The position numbers and the translations under genes are program-made. Below, in pieces: positions 46,236-53,219 of a stretch of DNA of 64,000 nucleotides; within the stretch, counting starts at the first letter, position 1; every line of letters begins with the position of its first letter. The notes below the pieces were generated by a model. It did no database searches. It had not been told where the DNA came from and saw only the letters and a program-made list of their open reading frames with translations. This DNA is from Prochlorococcus sp. AG-402-G06. GTDB lineage: Bacteria > Cyanobacteriota > Cyanobacteriia > PCC-6307 > Cyanobiaceae. The stretch spans positions 1 to 64,000 of the forward strand of contig QCHR01000003.1 in NCBI GenBank assembly GCA_003277985.1, read 5' to 3'.

Positions 46236-46832
46236 TTAGAGTGCAGAAAAATATTCCTTACTTCCTTTAGGATCTTCTTTCATCGTTTTGTCACCAGGGG
46301 TCCAGCCAGCAGGACATACTTCATCAGGATGAGATTCAACATATTGATATGCTTGTAATATTCTAAGAGTCTCATCAATATTGCGTCCAACAGGAGCTTT
46401 ATTAATAGTTGAATGCATAATTATTCCACTTGGGTTAATTATAAATAAGCCTCTATCAGCTTCTCCATCTTCATTTAATACATTATAAGATTGGCAAATT
46501 TCACGCTTTAGATCAGATACTAGGGGATAGTTAATATCTCCAATTCCCCCCTCATTTCTGGGTGTTTGAATCCAGGCTAAATGCGTGAATTTACTATCAA
46601 CAGAAACACCTAAAACTTCAGTGTTTTTGCTACTAAAATCACTATATCTATCGCTAAAAGCAGTAATTTCTGTGGGGCAAACAAATGTGAAGTCTAATGG
46701 ATAGAAAAACAGAACCACATACTTTCCTTTGTACTGTGATAGGGTTATCTCCTTAAATTCTTGATCAACGACTGCTGTAGCAGTAAAGTCAGGTGCTTGC
46801 ATTCCTACCCTTAGGCACTCATTTGTTGTCAT
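46236..46832 (-). CDS. Typical 2-Cys peroxiredoxin
   Basis: A 198-residue AhpC/Prx1-type peroxiredoxin. The peroxidatic Cys52 is in [18 protein letters not shown]. The resolving Cys173 is in [11 protein letters not shown]. This arrangement gives obligate dimers with inter-subunit disulfides; it reduces H2O2 and peroxides with electrons from thioredoxin or NTRC. The C-terminal YFSAL tail is a variant of the YF motif linked to overoxidation sensitivity. It converges with the FtsH-like gene (21 bases). Confidence 0.95.
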   Translation of the reverse strand: MTTNECLRVGMQAPDFTATAVVDQEFKEITLSQYKGKYVVLFFYPLDFTFVCPTEITAFSDRYSDFSSKNTEVLGVSVDSKFTHLAWIQTPRNEGGIGDINYPLVSDLKREICQSYNVLNEDGEADRGLFIINPSGIIMHSTINKAPVGRNIDETLRILQAYQYVESHPDEVCPAGWTPGDKTMKEDPKGSKEYFSAL

Positions 46833-46957
46833 GGGTTTTGTTTCGTATTTTGATTGGTTTGGAGGGTAAAGAACTTCCCCTTTTTCCTATTTATAATTTA
46901 TCATGTAAAGATCGATTGAACTTACTCTTTCTAACTAAACGAGCATAAACTACAAAA

Positions 46958-47368
46958 ATGAATGATCCAATTAGTTGGGACCCTAGCCTTGTTAAAAAAT
47001 TTAGTTCTTCTAATCATTATAAGCTATTAAATCAGTTGAGAAATGAAGTTAAAAAGTATCCGTTAAATAATAAGCAAAAAACCTCCTCTTTTAAGAACAG
47101 GGAGTCAAATCAAGATAATAACAAATCAAATAATTCAAACACATTTAATAGTTCATTTACTAATAATATTAATCCAAATGACGAAGTGAATAGTAATAAA
47201 TCAACTGTAAGCTTCAATAATGCCAAGAATTTTTCAATATACAACCAGACGAGCAATAATAATAATGGTAGTCAAAATGAAAGGTTGTTAATTGACAAAT
47301 CGAACTCAAATGATGACTCCTCACTTCCAACTTTTAAAGATCGGCTTAATCAAATAGATATGAAATAA
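46958..47368 (+). CDS. Asn/Ser-rich low-complexity protein
   Basis: A 136-residue hydrophilic protein. The N-terminal 30 residues (DPISWDPSLVKKFSSSNHY, then KLLNQLRNEVKKYP) look like a short folded helix pair. The rest is low complexity, dominated by Asn, Ser and Lys, ending LPTFKDRLNQIDMK. Probably intrinsically disordered with short binding ends. AT-rich DNA favours AAT/AAC/AAA codons, so the composition is partly base-driven. Coding status rests on the two ordered ends. Confidence 0.55.
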   Translation: MNDPISWDPSLVKKFSSSNHYKLLNQLRNEVKKYPLNNKQKTSSFKNRESNQDNNKSNNSNTFNSSFTNNINPNDEVNSNKSTVSFNNAKNFSIYNQTSNNNNGSQNERLLIDKSNSNDDSSLPTFKDRLNQIDMK

Positions 47369-47491
47369 TTTTTTATTAGATATAAATACAAACTTTTTAT
47401 ATTAGATAGTAGATACAAATAACTGAGTAAAAATAACTTATTTCGATTGATTCAAATATAATACTTGTATTACCATAGTTCTTAATGACAA

Positions 47492-47565
47492 TGTCAGTGG
47501 AGAGACTTGAACTCTCGACCTCAGCGTTATGAATGCTGTGCTCTAACCGGCTGAGCTACACTGAC
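47492..47565 (-). tRNA. trnM: tRNA-Met (CAU)
   Basis: A complete cloverleaf on the minus strand. Acceptor arms GTCAGTG and CACTGAC pair over 7 bp with A as discriminator; CCA is not encoded. The D stem contains GCTC...GAGC with GCCGGTTA. The anticodon loop is TTCATAA (CAU). The T arm reads GAGAGTTCAAGTCTCTC. The anticodon stem has one A-C mismatch at its base. CAU could also be an initiator or a lysidine-modified tRNA-Ile; the standard acceptor with A discriminator and normal D arm favour elongator Met, but this is not proven. Confidence 0.9.
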
Positions 47566-48028
47566 CGATTGATACCTATATAAACAAAAGATTAAGGACT
47601 AGCATTATTCAAGAAATTATTCCTTGAATAAGAGTTATCTAATCTGATAGTTAAAGGTATACAAGAAACATAATAATTCAGGATGGTCTTCTAAGGAAGA
47701 AATCTTTAGATCTAAATTTTTTTAGGTTGTCATAATAATGGTAAGCAATAGAATCACTCGGTTAAAGAGACCTATGATTGAAAGCCTACGTTACCTATTC
47801 CTAAAAAAGAGTTGATTTTAGGATTAGGTCTTACTTGAAATCAATTGATTTACGCAAGAAAAGATCAATATATAAAGTGGCTATAATGAAAGTTTGAAAT
47901 TATTATGATCTAAGTATTTAAACTTATACTGCTAAAAAGCTTGTAAAGCAAAGAGAAAGAGAATATTAAATAATCTTAATTTATCTAATTTGCGTACTAA
48001 ATATTAAAATAAAGCAGTAGTTCTCTAA
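47566..48028. other. Non-coding stretch with hairpins downstream of tRNA-Met
   Basis: No credible gene. Two inverted repeats: TATTCAAG/CTTGAATA (47606-47613, 47623-47630), and a larger one with 13-base arms, 12 of 13 paired (47794-47806 against 47816-47828; arms CCTATTCCTAAAA and TTTTAGGATTAGG). The bases between 47700 and 47830 are otherwise of higher GC than the surrounding DNA and could be a small RNA gene. An 11-base string GGTTGTCATAA near 47725 recurs near 50377. Confidence 0.5.
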
Positions 48029-48220
48029 ATGAGTAGTAATTACTTAAACGCATACCAGTCTTTGCAAGATTACTCTGATAAGATTTCGTATACAAAAATA
48101 TCTAAAGTGTCTTATCTTTTAAAATTAAAGGCTCAAAGTAATTCTATATCTGATTTGGATAGAAAGCACAAAGCATGGGGACAGAAGAATTCAAAACAAA
48201 CTGACTATCAATATAAATAG
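48029..48220 (+). CDS. Small basic protein
   Basis: A 63-residue ORF rich in Lys/Ser/Tyr (MSSNYLNAYQSLQDYSDKIS..., KVSYLLKLKAQSNSI, then a short tail with WGQKNSK). Basic pI and Tyr-x-x-x-Leu-x-x-Tyr spacing suggest a small helical protein. First small ORF of the accessory stretch. An AT-only hairpin with a T-run (48241-48267) may terminate it. Coding status moderate. Confidence 0.45.
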   Translation: MSSNYLNAYQSLQDYSDKISYTKISKVSYLLKLKAQSNSISDLDRKHKAWGQKNSKQTDYQYK

Positions 48221-48325
48221 AACTAATATATACGTTAGCAATATTAGATATCACTAATATAGTTTTTTAATTTAAATTTGTTCTAGATAAATTATTGCAA
48301 GATAAATAAAAATTGCTATATATGT

Positions 48326-48386
48326 GATGAGGGTGATCGGAACATAATGAAGCTTCCCCAACAGAAAAAGCTTCGTCATCCTCAAT
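48326..48386 (+). ncRNA. Candidate structured RNA
   Basis: A two-stem arrangement. The outer arms TGAGGGTGA (48328-48336) and TCATCCTCA (48376-48384) pair over 9 bp with one G.T; the inner perfect arms GAAGCTT (48349-48355) and AAGCTTC (48368-48374) have a CCCCAACAGAAA loop. The stretch has far more G and C than its AT-rich flanks and no reading frame of note. It could be a small RNA or a leader element. Strand is a guess, since the arrangement folds on either strand. Its immediate neighbours are 48029 (plus) and 48600 (minus). Confidence 0.5.
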
Positions 48387-48599
48387 TATTTAAGGGTTAA
48401 AACTTTTCTCTGCAGAATAAAATTTTGATTATTTCTTCTGAGCAGATCTAATATGAGTAAACTTATGGAGGCATAAAAATATACCTTTTAATTTAAATAA
48501 AATCAATTACTATATTATATTTAATATCTAAAAATTATTTTTTAAAAATAAAATATTAATAATGACGTCTTTATTAAATATGAGGTAATTAAAATCTTT

Positions 48600-48740
48600 T
48601 TACTGATCTTCGTCATCATTTCCAACCCTAATTTCGACACCTATACAAGACGCAAATAATACTAATAAGAAGCCAATTATAGATTTCCATAGGCCAAAAT
48701 GAGCTATTTGCTCAGGAGATTGAAAGAAATCTGGAATCAT
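48600..48740 (-). CDS. Single-span membrane microprotein
   Basis: A 46-residue ORF: an amphipathic head (MIPDFFQSPEQIAHFGLW), one hydrophobic helix (IIGFLLVLFASCIGV) and an acidic tail (NDDEDQ). A short gap (15 bases) separates it from the 48756 gene on the same strand, so it may be the second gene of a pair. Function unknown. Confidence 0.5.
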   Translation of the reverse strand: MIPDFFQSPEQIAHFGLWKSIIGFLLVLFASCIGVEIRVGNDDEDQ

Positions 48741-48755
48741 AAGTTAATGATACAA

Positions 48756-48962
48756 CTATTTTTCTTCTTCCCATTCCTCTTCAGCTTTATCGAGAATATC
48801 CTCAACAGTATTGTCAAAAGTTTCAGCTACTGACCTAAGCATTTTTGAAATAGTCTCATCTGGGCAAGCAAGGTCTTTCTGGATACTTTCAGCGCAGTCT
48901 TTTAGTTCTTCCCATGCATCTACCAGAACTTGAGAATCTACTGGTTTCCAATCTTCTGACAT
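48756..48962 (-). CDS. Small acidic helical protein
   Basis: A 68-residue soluble protein (MSEDWKPVDSQVLVDAWEEL..., then KDLACPDETISKMLRSVAET and a Glu-rich tail). The frame is open 13 codons further, but a strong Shine-Dalgarno (GGGAGG, 48971-48976) sits just before ATG 48962, so I use that start. Helical, with two cysteines (one in DCAES, one in LACPDE). Function unknown. Confidence 0.6.
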   Translation of the reverse strand: MSEDWKPVDSQVLVDAWEELKDCAESIQKDLACPDETISKMLRSVAETFDNTVEDILDKAEEEWEEEK

Positions 48963-48970
48963 AGCTAACC

Positions 48971-48976
48971 TCCCTA
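48971..48976 (-). promoter_or_regulatory. Shine-Dalgarno fixing the 48962 start
   Basis: GGGAGG read on the minus strand, 8 bases before ATG 48962. It marks the real start of the small acidic protein over the longer frame. Confidence 0.7.
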
Positions 48977-49095
48977 TAAGAATAGTTTTGACATATTTCA
49001 ATACTCATTAATTTTAGCTTTTACTCAGACAAAGACTGTCTTGATTTGTTCATTTTAAAGATATGTGCTGACTCAACTGCTAATTTGCCTGATCT

Positions 49096-49251
49096 ATGAA
49101 AAAATCAGCGAAAGAAATTCAATGGCTTCGCTTAAAAGCCGAGGCATCATTGAATAAGAGTTCTCAACTCCAACAAACACTAGCTCAGAATGAAGCAACC
49201 CTCTCAAGAAAGGAAAATCAAAAGGTTACCGAGAAGTCAGTAAAAAGATAG
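49096..49251 (+). CDS. Coiled-coil microprotein, cassette copy 1
   Basis: A 51-residue ORF (MKKSAKEIQWLRLKAEASLN..., SQLQQTLAQNEATLSRKE...). By hand alignment it is about 32 of 51 identical, without gaps, to the ORF at 49746. Heptad-like Leu/Gln spacing suggests a short coiled coil or helical protein. Equal lengths and conservation at both ends support real coding. No membrane span. It is followed by the MLLPKPVRP micro-ORF at 49344. Confidence 0.65.
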   Translation: MKKSAKEIQWLRLKAEASLNKSSQLQQTLAQNEATLSRKENQKVTEKSVKR

Positions 49252-49343
49252 TATTTACTGTATCAAGAAGTTTCAAACCTTTAATTCTTATTTACGTATT
49301 TAGAAAAACACCTATAAATGAATATAGAGATCGAATTTCAATT

Positions 49344-49403
49344 ATGCTTTTGCCTAAACCAGTAAGACCTGTTGATTCAGAGAAGAAAGGAAAGCTAGAA
49401 TAG
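49344..49403 (+). CDS. MLLPKPVRP micropeptide, cassette copy 1
   Basis: A 19-residue ORF (MLLPKPVRPVDSEKKGKLE). The first nine residues are identical to the ORF at 49977, including the Pro-x-Pro-x-Arg-Pro core, and the two stand in the same order behind paralogous partners. The duplication is the main argument that these tiny ORFs are real. No clear Shine-Dalgarno. A terminator follows at 49462. Confidence 0.5.
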   Translation: MLLPKPVRPVDSEKKGKLE

Positions 49404-49461
49404 TTTAACAACTTTTGAACTATTGATTTCAAACTTTGTCTAGTGTTGTAATTTATTAATT

Positions 49462-49502
49462 AAAAGAACGTAGGTATAAATTCGTATCTTCGTTCTTTTT
49501 TT
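49462..49502 (+). terminator. Intrinsic terminator after cassette copy 1
   Basis: Arms AAAAGAACG (49462-49470) and CGTTCTTTT (49491-49499) with further T residues past 49500. It ends the first cassette (49096-49403). Confidence 0.75.
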
Positions 49503-49745
49503 ATGTTAATTCATATCTTTCAAATATTAAAACACAATGACTGATTATAAGTAGATATAAGAAATTGATTTATTCACTGCGACGTAAACCATATAGAGGT
49601 AATTATACATTTATCAACAGATAGTGATTTCATCTATTGACATCTTGAATATCTTTGGCAAATTTGTTCGTGTATTCTGAAAATAAATTTAATTGGTACA
49701 TGTCTTTTGTTTATTTAGGAAAAATACAATCTTTTCATTTTCACT
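49503..49745. other. Non-coding gap between cassette copies
   Basis: Upstream region of cassette copy 2. No gene, repeat or tRNA-like structure that I can support; it presumably holds the promoter of copy 2. Confidence 0.5.
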
Positions 49746-49901
49746 ATGAAAACTGCATCTAAAGAACTTCAAAAGCTTAGATCGATGGCTGAAACCTCAT
49801 TGAATAAAACAGCTGAACTTCAGCAGGTTTTAGCTCAAATAGAAGCAAATCTCTCAAGAGCTGAATGCCAAAAAGTTACTGAAAAAATAAATAAAAAATA
49901 A
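49746..49901 (+). CDS. Coiled-coil microprotein, cassette copy 2
   Basis: A 51-residue ORF (MKTASKELQKLRSMAETSLN..., ELQQVLAQIEANLSRAE...). Paralogue of 49096-49251 with the same length; conserved blocks are SLNK, LQQ-x-LAQ, LSR and QKVTEK. Helical, with a Leu/Ala repeat. Reading on past its TAA stop, the frame stays open through to the next micro-ORF (49977), so it would extend if the stop were read through. Confidence 0.65.
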   Translation: MKTASKELQKLRSMAETSLNKTAELQQVLAQIEANLSRAECQKVTEKINKK

Positions 49902-49976
49902 ATATTGGACTTCGTATCATTAATTGCAGATTCCAAAATAGGTCTTGAGTATAAAAAGATTAAATATTCTATTATT

Positions 49977-50042
49977 ATGCTTTTACCTAAGCCTGTACGT
50001 CCTCTAGATAGAAACGATAAAAATAAAAAAATATTAATGTAA
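49977..50042 (+). CDS. MLLPKPVRP micropeptide, cassette copy 2
   Basis: A 21-residue ORF (MLLPKPVRPLDRNDKNKKIL). Same nine-residue head as the ORF at 49344, behind the same kind of partner. It lies in the same reading frame as the 49746 ORF with a stop between them. The tail is basic and Asn-rich. A hairpin (50053-50080) follows. Confidence 0.5.
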   Translation: MLLPKPVRPLDRNDKNKKILM

Positions 50043-50052
50043 ATAATTAGAA

Positions 50053-50080
50053 TTTTTATTAGTAAAGCCCCTAATAAAAA
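50053..50080 (+). terminator. Hairpin terminator after cassette copy 2
   Basis: Arms TTTTTATTAG (50053-50062) and CTAATAAAAA (50071-50080), loop TAAAGCCC. A T-run begins at 50093, rather far away, so termination efficiency is uncertain. Confidence 0.55.
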
Positions 50081-50099
50081 CTTCTAACAAAATTTTTTT

Positions 50100-50261
50100 T
50101 TACTGTGGATATAATCGAGATATTTTTTTCATTTTTCTTTCTTTTTGTCGCTGTTTAAACTTTCTATTAGTTGCTGAAGTAAAAAAGATTCCTGGAATAA
50201 TCCAAGCACCTGCTATAAAAAATGACATAAGTACTTGATTTTTAAATATTGTGTCTAGCAT
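50100..50261 (-). CDS. Single-span microprotein with basic tail
   Basis: A 53-residue ORF: a hydrophobic head helix (MLDTIFKNQVLMSFFIAGAW, then IIPGIFF) and a strongly basic tail (NRKFKQRQKERKMKKISRL). This charge pattern indicates a membrane-anchored protein with a cytosolic, nucleic-acid or lipid-binding tail. Convergent with the cassette on the other strand. Function unknown. Confidence 0.55.
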   Translation of the reverse strand: MLDTIFKNQVLMSFFIAGAWIIPGIFFTSATNRKFKQRQKERKMKKISRLYPQ

Positions 50262-50861
50262 TTTTTGCTTATTCTAATGACTTATGAAAAGAAGCGTGTG
50301 TGTTCTAGGGGAGAGATAATTGTAGAATTTATATAAGTCAGTCTATTGGCTCTAGAATCTAAATATTCTTCATGGGTTGTCATAAAAATCTATTAAAGAA
50401 TAGTACTATATAAATACAATCTATAACAAAAGGAAAACAAAGCAAGCAAAATAAATGCAGGCCAATCACAAAAAAATTAAAAAAGTGTTATGCCAAATTA
50501 TATTGAAATAAACATGTTTTAGGAATCTAACTTCTAGGCTAAAAATAAAATAATATTGATTATAAATAATAATAGGTTAAAAAAAACAAGTAATAAAAGA
50601 ATCAGTTTAATAGAAAAAGAAAATCATTCTTTGAACTAGGTATATAAGTTAATGGAAAATTAACTACTTCAGAAAATTATAATATTATCATAGTCAAAGG
50701 CCTAGAACTCATAGATCAAAGTGATGCCAATTAGTAGCTAATTTTTTTTAATTAATATATATATTCGATATTATTATAGATTTAGTTCGGTATATACTAC
50801 TATTTATCATCATAATCAATGTAAGTTGTAGTTAAATTATCACATACTATACTTTAAATTT
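50262..50861. other. Non-coding 600-base stretch
   Basis: No supported gene. Very AT-rich, with many stops in all frames. The GGTTGTCATAA string near 50377 recurs from the 47.7 kb region, and GGAAAATTAACTACTTC and nearby segments show no clear symmetry. A promoter for the 50862 gene is expected close to its end. I see no integrase remnant, tRNA or repeat array. Confidence 0.5.
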
Positions 50862-51074
50862 ATGTCGAAAAGAAGGTACATCGTAAAAAGATTTATTGAA
50901 AATACTAAATATTTAAAAGGTATGCTCAATTCAAACAAAATCAAGCTAGAAAAATATTCTTTAAATACGGTTTTTGAAGATGGTCATGAATCAATTAATG
51001 TACCAAAAAATAATGGTGATGTTTTAACTAATTTACAAAATTCCAGCGTAAAAAAATTATATAACCCTAAATAA
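50862..51074 (+). CDS. Small basic protein
   Basis: A 70-residue ORF with a basic start (MSKRRYIVKRFIENTKYLKG), then a mixed polar body (EKYSLNTVFEDGHESINVPK) and a short Asn/Leu-rich tail. No membrane helix. Start codon and AT-rich leader are plausible, but nothing identifies a family. Coding status moderate. Confidence 0.45.
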   Translation: MSKRRYIVKRFIENTKYLKGMLNSNKIKLEKYSLNTVFEDGHESINVPKNNGDVLTNLQNSSVKKLYNPK

Positions 51075-51119
51075 ATAATAAAACATTTTTTTATTCACAA
51101 GATTATTAGATTTAAAGTA

Positions 51120-51386
51120 TTAATGGCTAATAAAGTAGTGAAGAACAAGAGATAATAAAATTCCAGTCCATAGACCTTTTAACCAACTTAGGACTAACAT
51201 TTGATAATTGCTCAATCGAAAGTGGTTTTGAATAGCAAGAGCAGCCCTTTTATCAAAGCCAAGTAGAGAGTATTGTCGAATGCTCTCTGTATTAAACAAT
51301 TTTCTATTCACATTTATCTCATATAAATTAATAATATAAGATATTTTATTCCTATTGATAATTTTATTTAACAAAAATATAAGCAT
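51120..51386 (-). CDS. Small membrane protein
   Basis: An 88-residue ORF. The N-terminal third is hydrophobic and basic (MLIFLLNKIINRNK...). The central segment LLGFDKRAALAIQNHFRLSN is well organised, and the C-terminus is a clear membrane helix (LKGLWTGILLSLVLHYF). The C-terminal 50 residues look the most protein-like; the true start might be internal. Function unknown. Confidence 0.45.
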   Translation of the reverse strand: MLIFLLNKIINRNKISYIINLYEINVNRKLFNTESIRQYSLLGFDKRAALAIQNHFRLSNYQMLVLSWLKGLWTGILLSLVLHYFISH

Positions 51387-51602
51387 GAATCATTCAGGTT
51401 AAAACTCTTCATATCAAAGATGTATGGAAGTAACCCGAACAAATTTAAAACACACTATTGCCTTTATTACTCAATAATAATAAAAACTATATCTGGAAAT
51501 TTACTTCTAACAGTTTTAGTCCATCAAACTGTATTCATCCAATATCACCTCAATCATTATGTAAGAGGTTTATTGATGTAATTTTTTAATTTTCTAACTT
51601 AA

Positions 51603-51737
51603 ATGAAATTCATTAAACAAGAAACCAAAAATAAGGCGAATGAAAGAATTCTCAAGTTATTAGCAGAATTAAACTCAACACTTGACCTTTATTATGAAAT
51701 CTCTAAAGAAAGTGAGATTACTTCTAGTGAGCAGTAA
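51603..51737 (+). CDS. Small helical microprotein
   Basis: A 44-residue ORF (MKFIKQETKNKANERILKLL, then AELNSTLDLYYEI and an acidic tail). One amphipathic helix with alternating Lys/Glu and Leu/Ile, consistent with a peptide that dimerises or binds a surface. No family recognised. Followed by about 200 bases with no gene except the weak 24-codon frame at 51876. Confidence 0.45.
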   Translation: MKFIKQETKNKANERILKLLAELNSTLDLYYEISKESEITSSEQ

Positions 51738-51875
51738 ATTTAATCCGAATTAATATACGTTGAATTACTTCAGAATTGAAACCCCTTATCTCCTAAAATT
51801 ATTAATCCTGTCAAAATACTTGAAATTCATAATATCGTTGATAAGTTAATAAATATATAATCTATTCAGTCTTTC

Positions 51876-51950
51876 ATGCAATTTAGAGGAATTTTAGTCG
51901 CTCCTCTTGGTCAAGAACAGTTACCTAATTTACTATTCCTTCTAACATGA
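51876..51950 (+). CDS. Possible coupled leader micro-ORF
   Basis: A 24-codon frame (MQFRGILVAPLGQEQL...). Its TGA overlaps the ATG of the next ORF (51947) as ATGA, the arrangement seen for translational coupling. The composition is not obviously random (hydrophobic, proline and glycine mid-section). Support is only the overlap. Confidence 0.3.
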   Translation: MQFRGILVAPLGQEQLPNLLFLLT

Positions 51951-52081
51951 CTTGTAATTGCCAGCACTGTATGCAAATAAGAAAACAGCTTGATAGAGCT
52001 GAACAAAGGCAAGTAGAGTTATTTAAATCAAGGACTTCAAAACTTAATCTTAGATCGGAACTTATTGATTATATGGAATAA
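51947..52081 (+). CDS. Cysteine-motif microprotein
   Basis: A 44-residue ORF beginning MTCNCQHCMQIRKQL with three cysteines in C-x-C-x-x-C spacing right at the N-terminus, then a helical, charged remainder (DRAEQRQVELFKSRTSKLN). The motif suggests metal binding. It may be coupled to the preceding 24-codon frame by ATGA. Its last 20 bases overlap the convergent 52062 gene. Confidence 0.5.
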   Translation: MTCNCQHCMQIRKQLDRAEQRQVELFKSRTSKLNLRSELIDYME

Positions 52082-52286
52082 CAGGAATACTTATTCTCAC
52101 ATTTTTATCTTTAATACCAGGTCTACCATCGTTGACTACTTCATCATTTTCTGAATTTAGATTTTCATCTATGACTTTACTTGCCTCAAGGTTTATAAAA
52201 AAGAAATAAATTGCTATTAAAAGGAAATATGGGACCAGGTTTCTTAGATTCTTTAGGATTACAGATATGTTCATAATCTTTTGCAA
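52062..52286 (-). CDS. Small membrane-anchored protein
   Basis: A 74-residue ORF with an N-terminal membrane helix (LVPYFLLIAIYFFFINLEAS) and an Asn/Asp/Lys-rich tail ending IKDKNVRISIPVIPYNQ. Five codons in there is a second ATG (MNISVIL). Overlaps the cysteine-motif ORF by 20 bases at the 3' ends. Probably real because the tail is ordered, but function unknown. Confidence 0.5.
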   Translation of the reverse strand: MQKIMNISVILKNLRNLVPYFLLIAIYFFFINLEASKVIDENLNSENDEVVNDGRPGIKDKNVRISIPVIPYNQ

Positions 52287-52464
52287 TTAAATCTTCTATT
52301 TTGTTAGTATAGTTAGATTTTTGTTCATATGCCAAGCCTCCTTTTTTAACTCTTTAATCAAACAATCATAAATAATATTAAAAAAATATATTTCTCGGTT
52401 AATACGGTTATTCGCACAACAATTAAAAAATATGTTTATTAAAATACCTCTTTATACTACTTAA

Positions 52465-52560
52465 ATGAATACCGAAAAAATCGAAGCTGCAGAGCAACGT
52501 ATAAGAGAATTAAAGCTTTTGATAAAGTGTTGGTCAAAAACAGCTCACACTAGAGACTGA
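52465..52560 (+). CDS. Short helical microprotein
   Basis: A 31-residue ORF (MNTEKIEAAEQRIRELKLLI, then KCWSKTAHTRD). An amphipathic helix with Glu-Lys/Arg-Leu spacing. The M-x-x-E-K-I-x-A-A start is one I associate with tiny picocyanobacterial proteins, which is a memory-based impression. Function unknown. Confidence 0.45.
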   Translation: MNTEKIEAAEQRIRELKLLIKCWSKTAHTRD

Positions 52561-52593
52561 TCTCGACTAGGTTGGTTTAAATAATTAATTGAT

Positions 52594-52800
52594 ATGCTGC
52601 AATTAGCAACTGCGTTATTTTTTCCAGATTATGGGAATGAAGGTGTCCCATGGGATTTGTTTCTATTACACTTTTATTTTTTTGTAATATTTATTCCATT
52701 TTTAATTATTTTTAATGCTGCAAGAAGTTCAGACAAGGATAATCCAAATAGAATTAAAGATCAAAATACAAGATATCCAGATTTACATCCACGTGCCTAA
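52594..52800 (+). CDS. Small single-span membrane protein
   Basis: A 68-residue ORF: a short head (MLQLATALFFPDYGNEGVPW), one membrane helix (LLHFYFFVIFIPFLIIF) and a polar, basic tail (NAARSSDKDNPNRIKDQNTR, YPDLHPRA). The GVPWD pattern before the helix and the Pro-Asp-Leu-His tail look conserved. Converges on the 52803 gene with a 2-base gap. Confidence 0.6.
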   Translation: MLQLATALFFPDYGNEGVPWDLFLLHFYFFVIFIPFLIIFNAARSSDKDNPNRIKDQNTRYPDLHPRA

Positions 52801-52802
52801 CC

Positions 52803-52985
52803 TTACTTTACAATTTTATTGATATAGAGAACATCATAGTTTTTATAATCACTTTCTATAGCATCTATCCATTCTCTAAATTCGTCCTCAAGAGCCAATT
52901 TATTTTTACCCTCTAACATTGACAGTCTCCTAAGTACATTATTAATTGTGACTTCACAACTTCCTACCAGTCTATTCTTGGACAT
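52803..52985 (-). CDS. EYKEWL-family small protein
   Basis: A 60-residue soluble protein (MSKNRLVGSCEVTINNVLRR, LSMLEGKNKLALEDEFREWI, then DAIESDYKNYDVLY). It aligns with the 53220-53414 protein without gaps over about 45 residues: V-x-x-x-L-x-R-L-x-x-L-x-G-x-N-x-x-A-L-x-x-E-(Y/F)-(K/R)-E-W. Paralogous pair on opposite strands, 234 bases apart. A more distant relative lies at 377. Function unknown. Confidence 0.6.
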   Translation of the reverse strand: MSKNRLVGSCEVTINNVLRRLSMLEGKNKLALEDEFREWIDAIESDYKNYDVLYINKIVK

Positions 52986-53219
52986 TGTTTACACGGATTT
53001 TTTCTATTTTAATTTTTCCGTTATCGACTGTTAATTAGTAAATACCGTAACCCAAAATTTATTCTTAAATACTATGCCCATTCTTTTAGATAAAAATAAT
53101 GAGTTAGGTTTACTATTCTGTATTTTCAAGTGCTGTAAACTTAAGTTTTGATTTATGTAATAAATGAAACTGAAATATACTTGTTTATGATTTATTATTT
53201 TAAAAGATATATTTCCTCT

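Noticed and set aside
53074-53151. A 25-codon plus frame (MPILLDKNNELG...) between the EYKEWL pair
   Set aside because: No family, no paralogue, no ribosome-binding site; not distinguishable from random.
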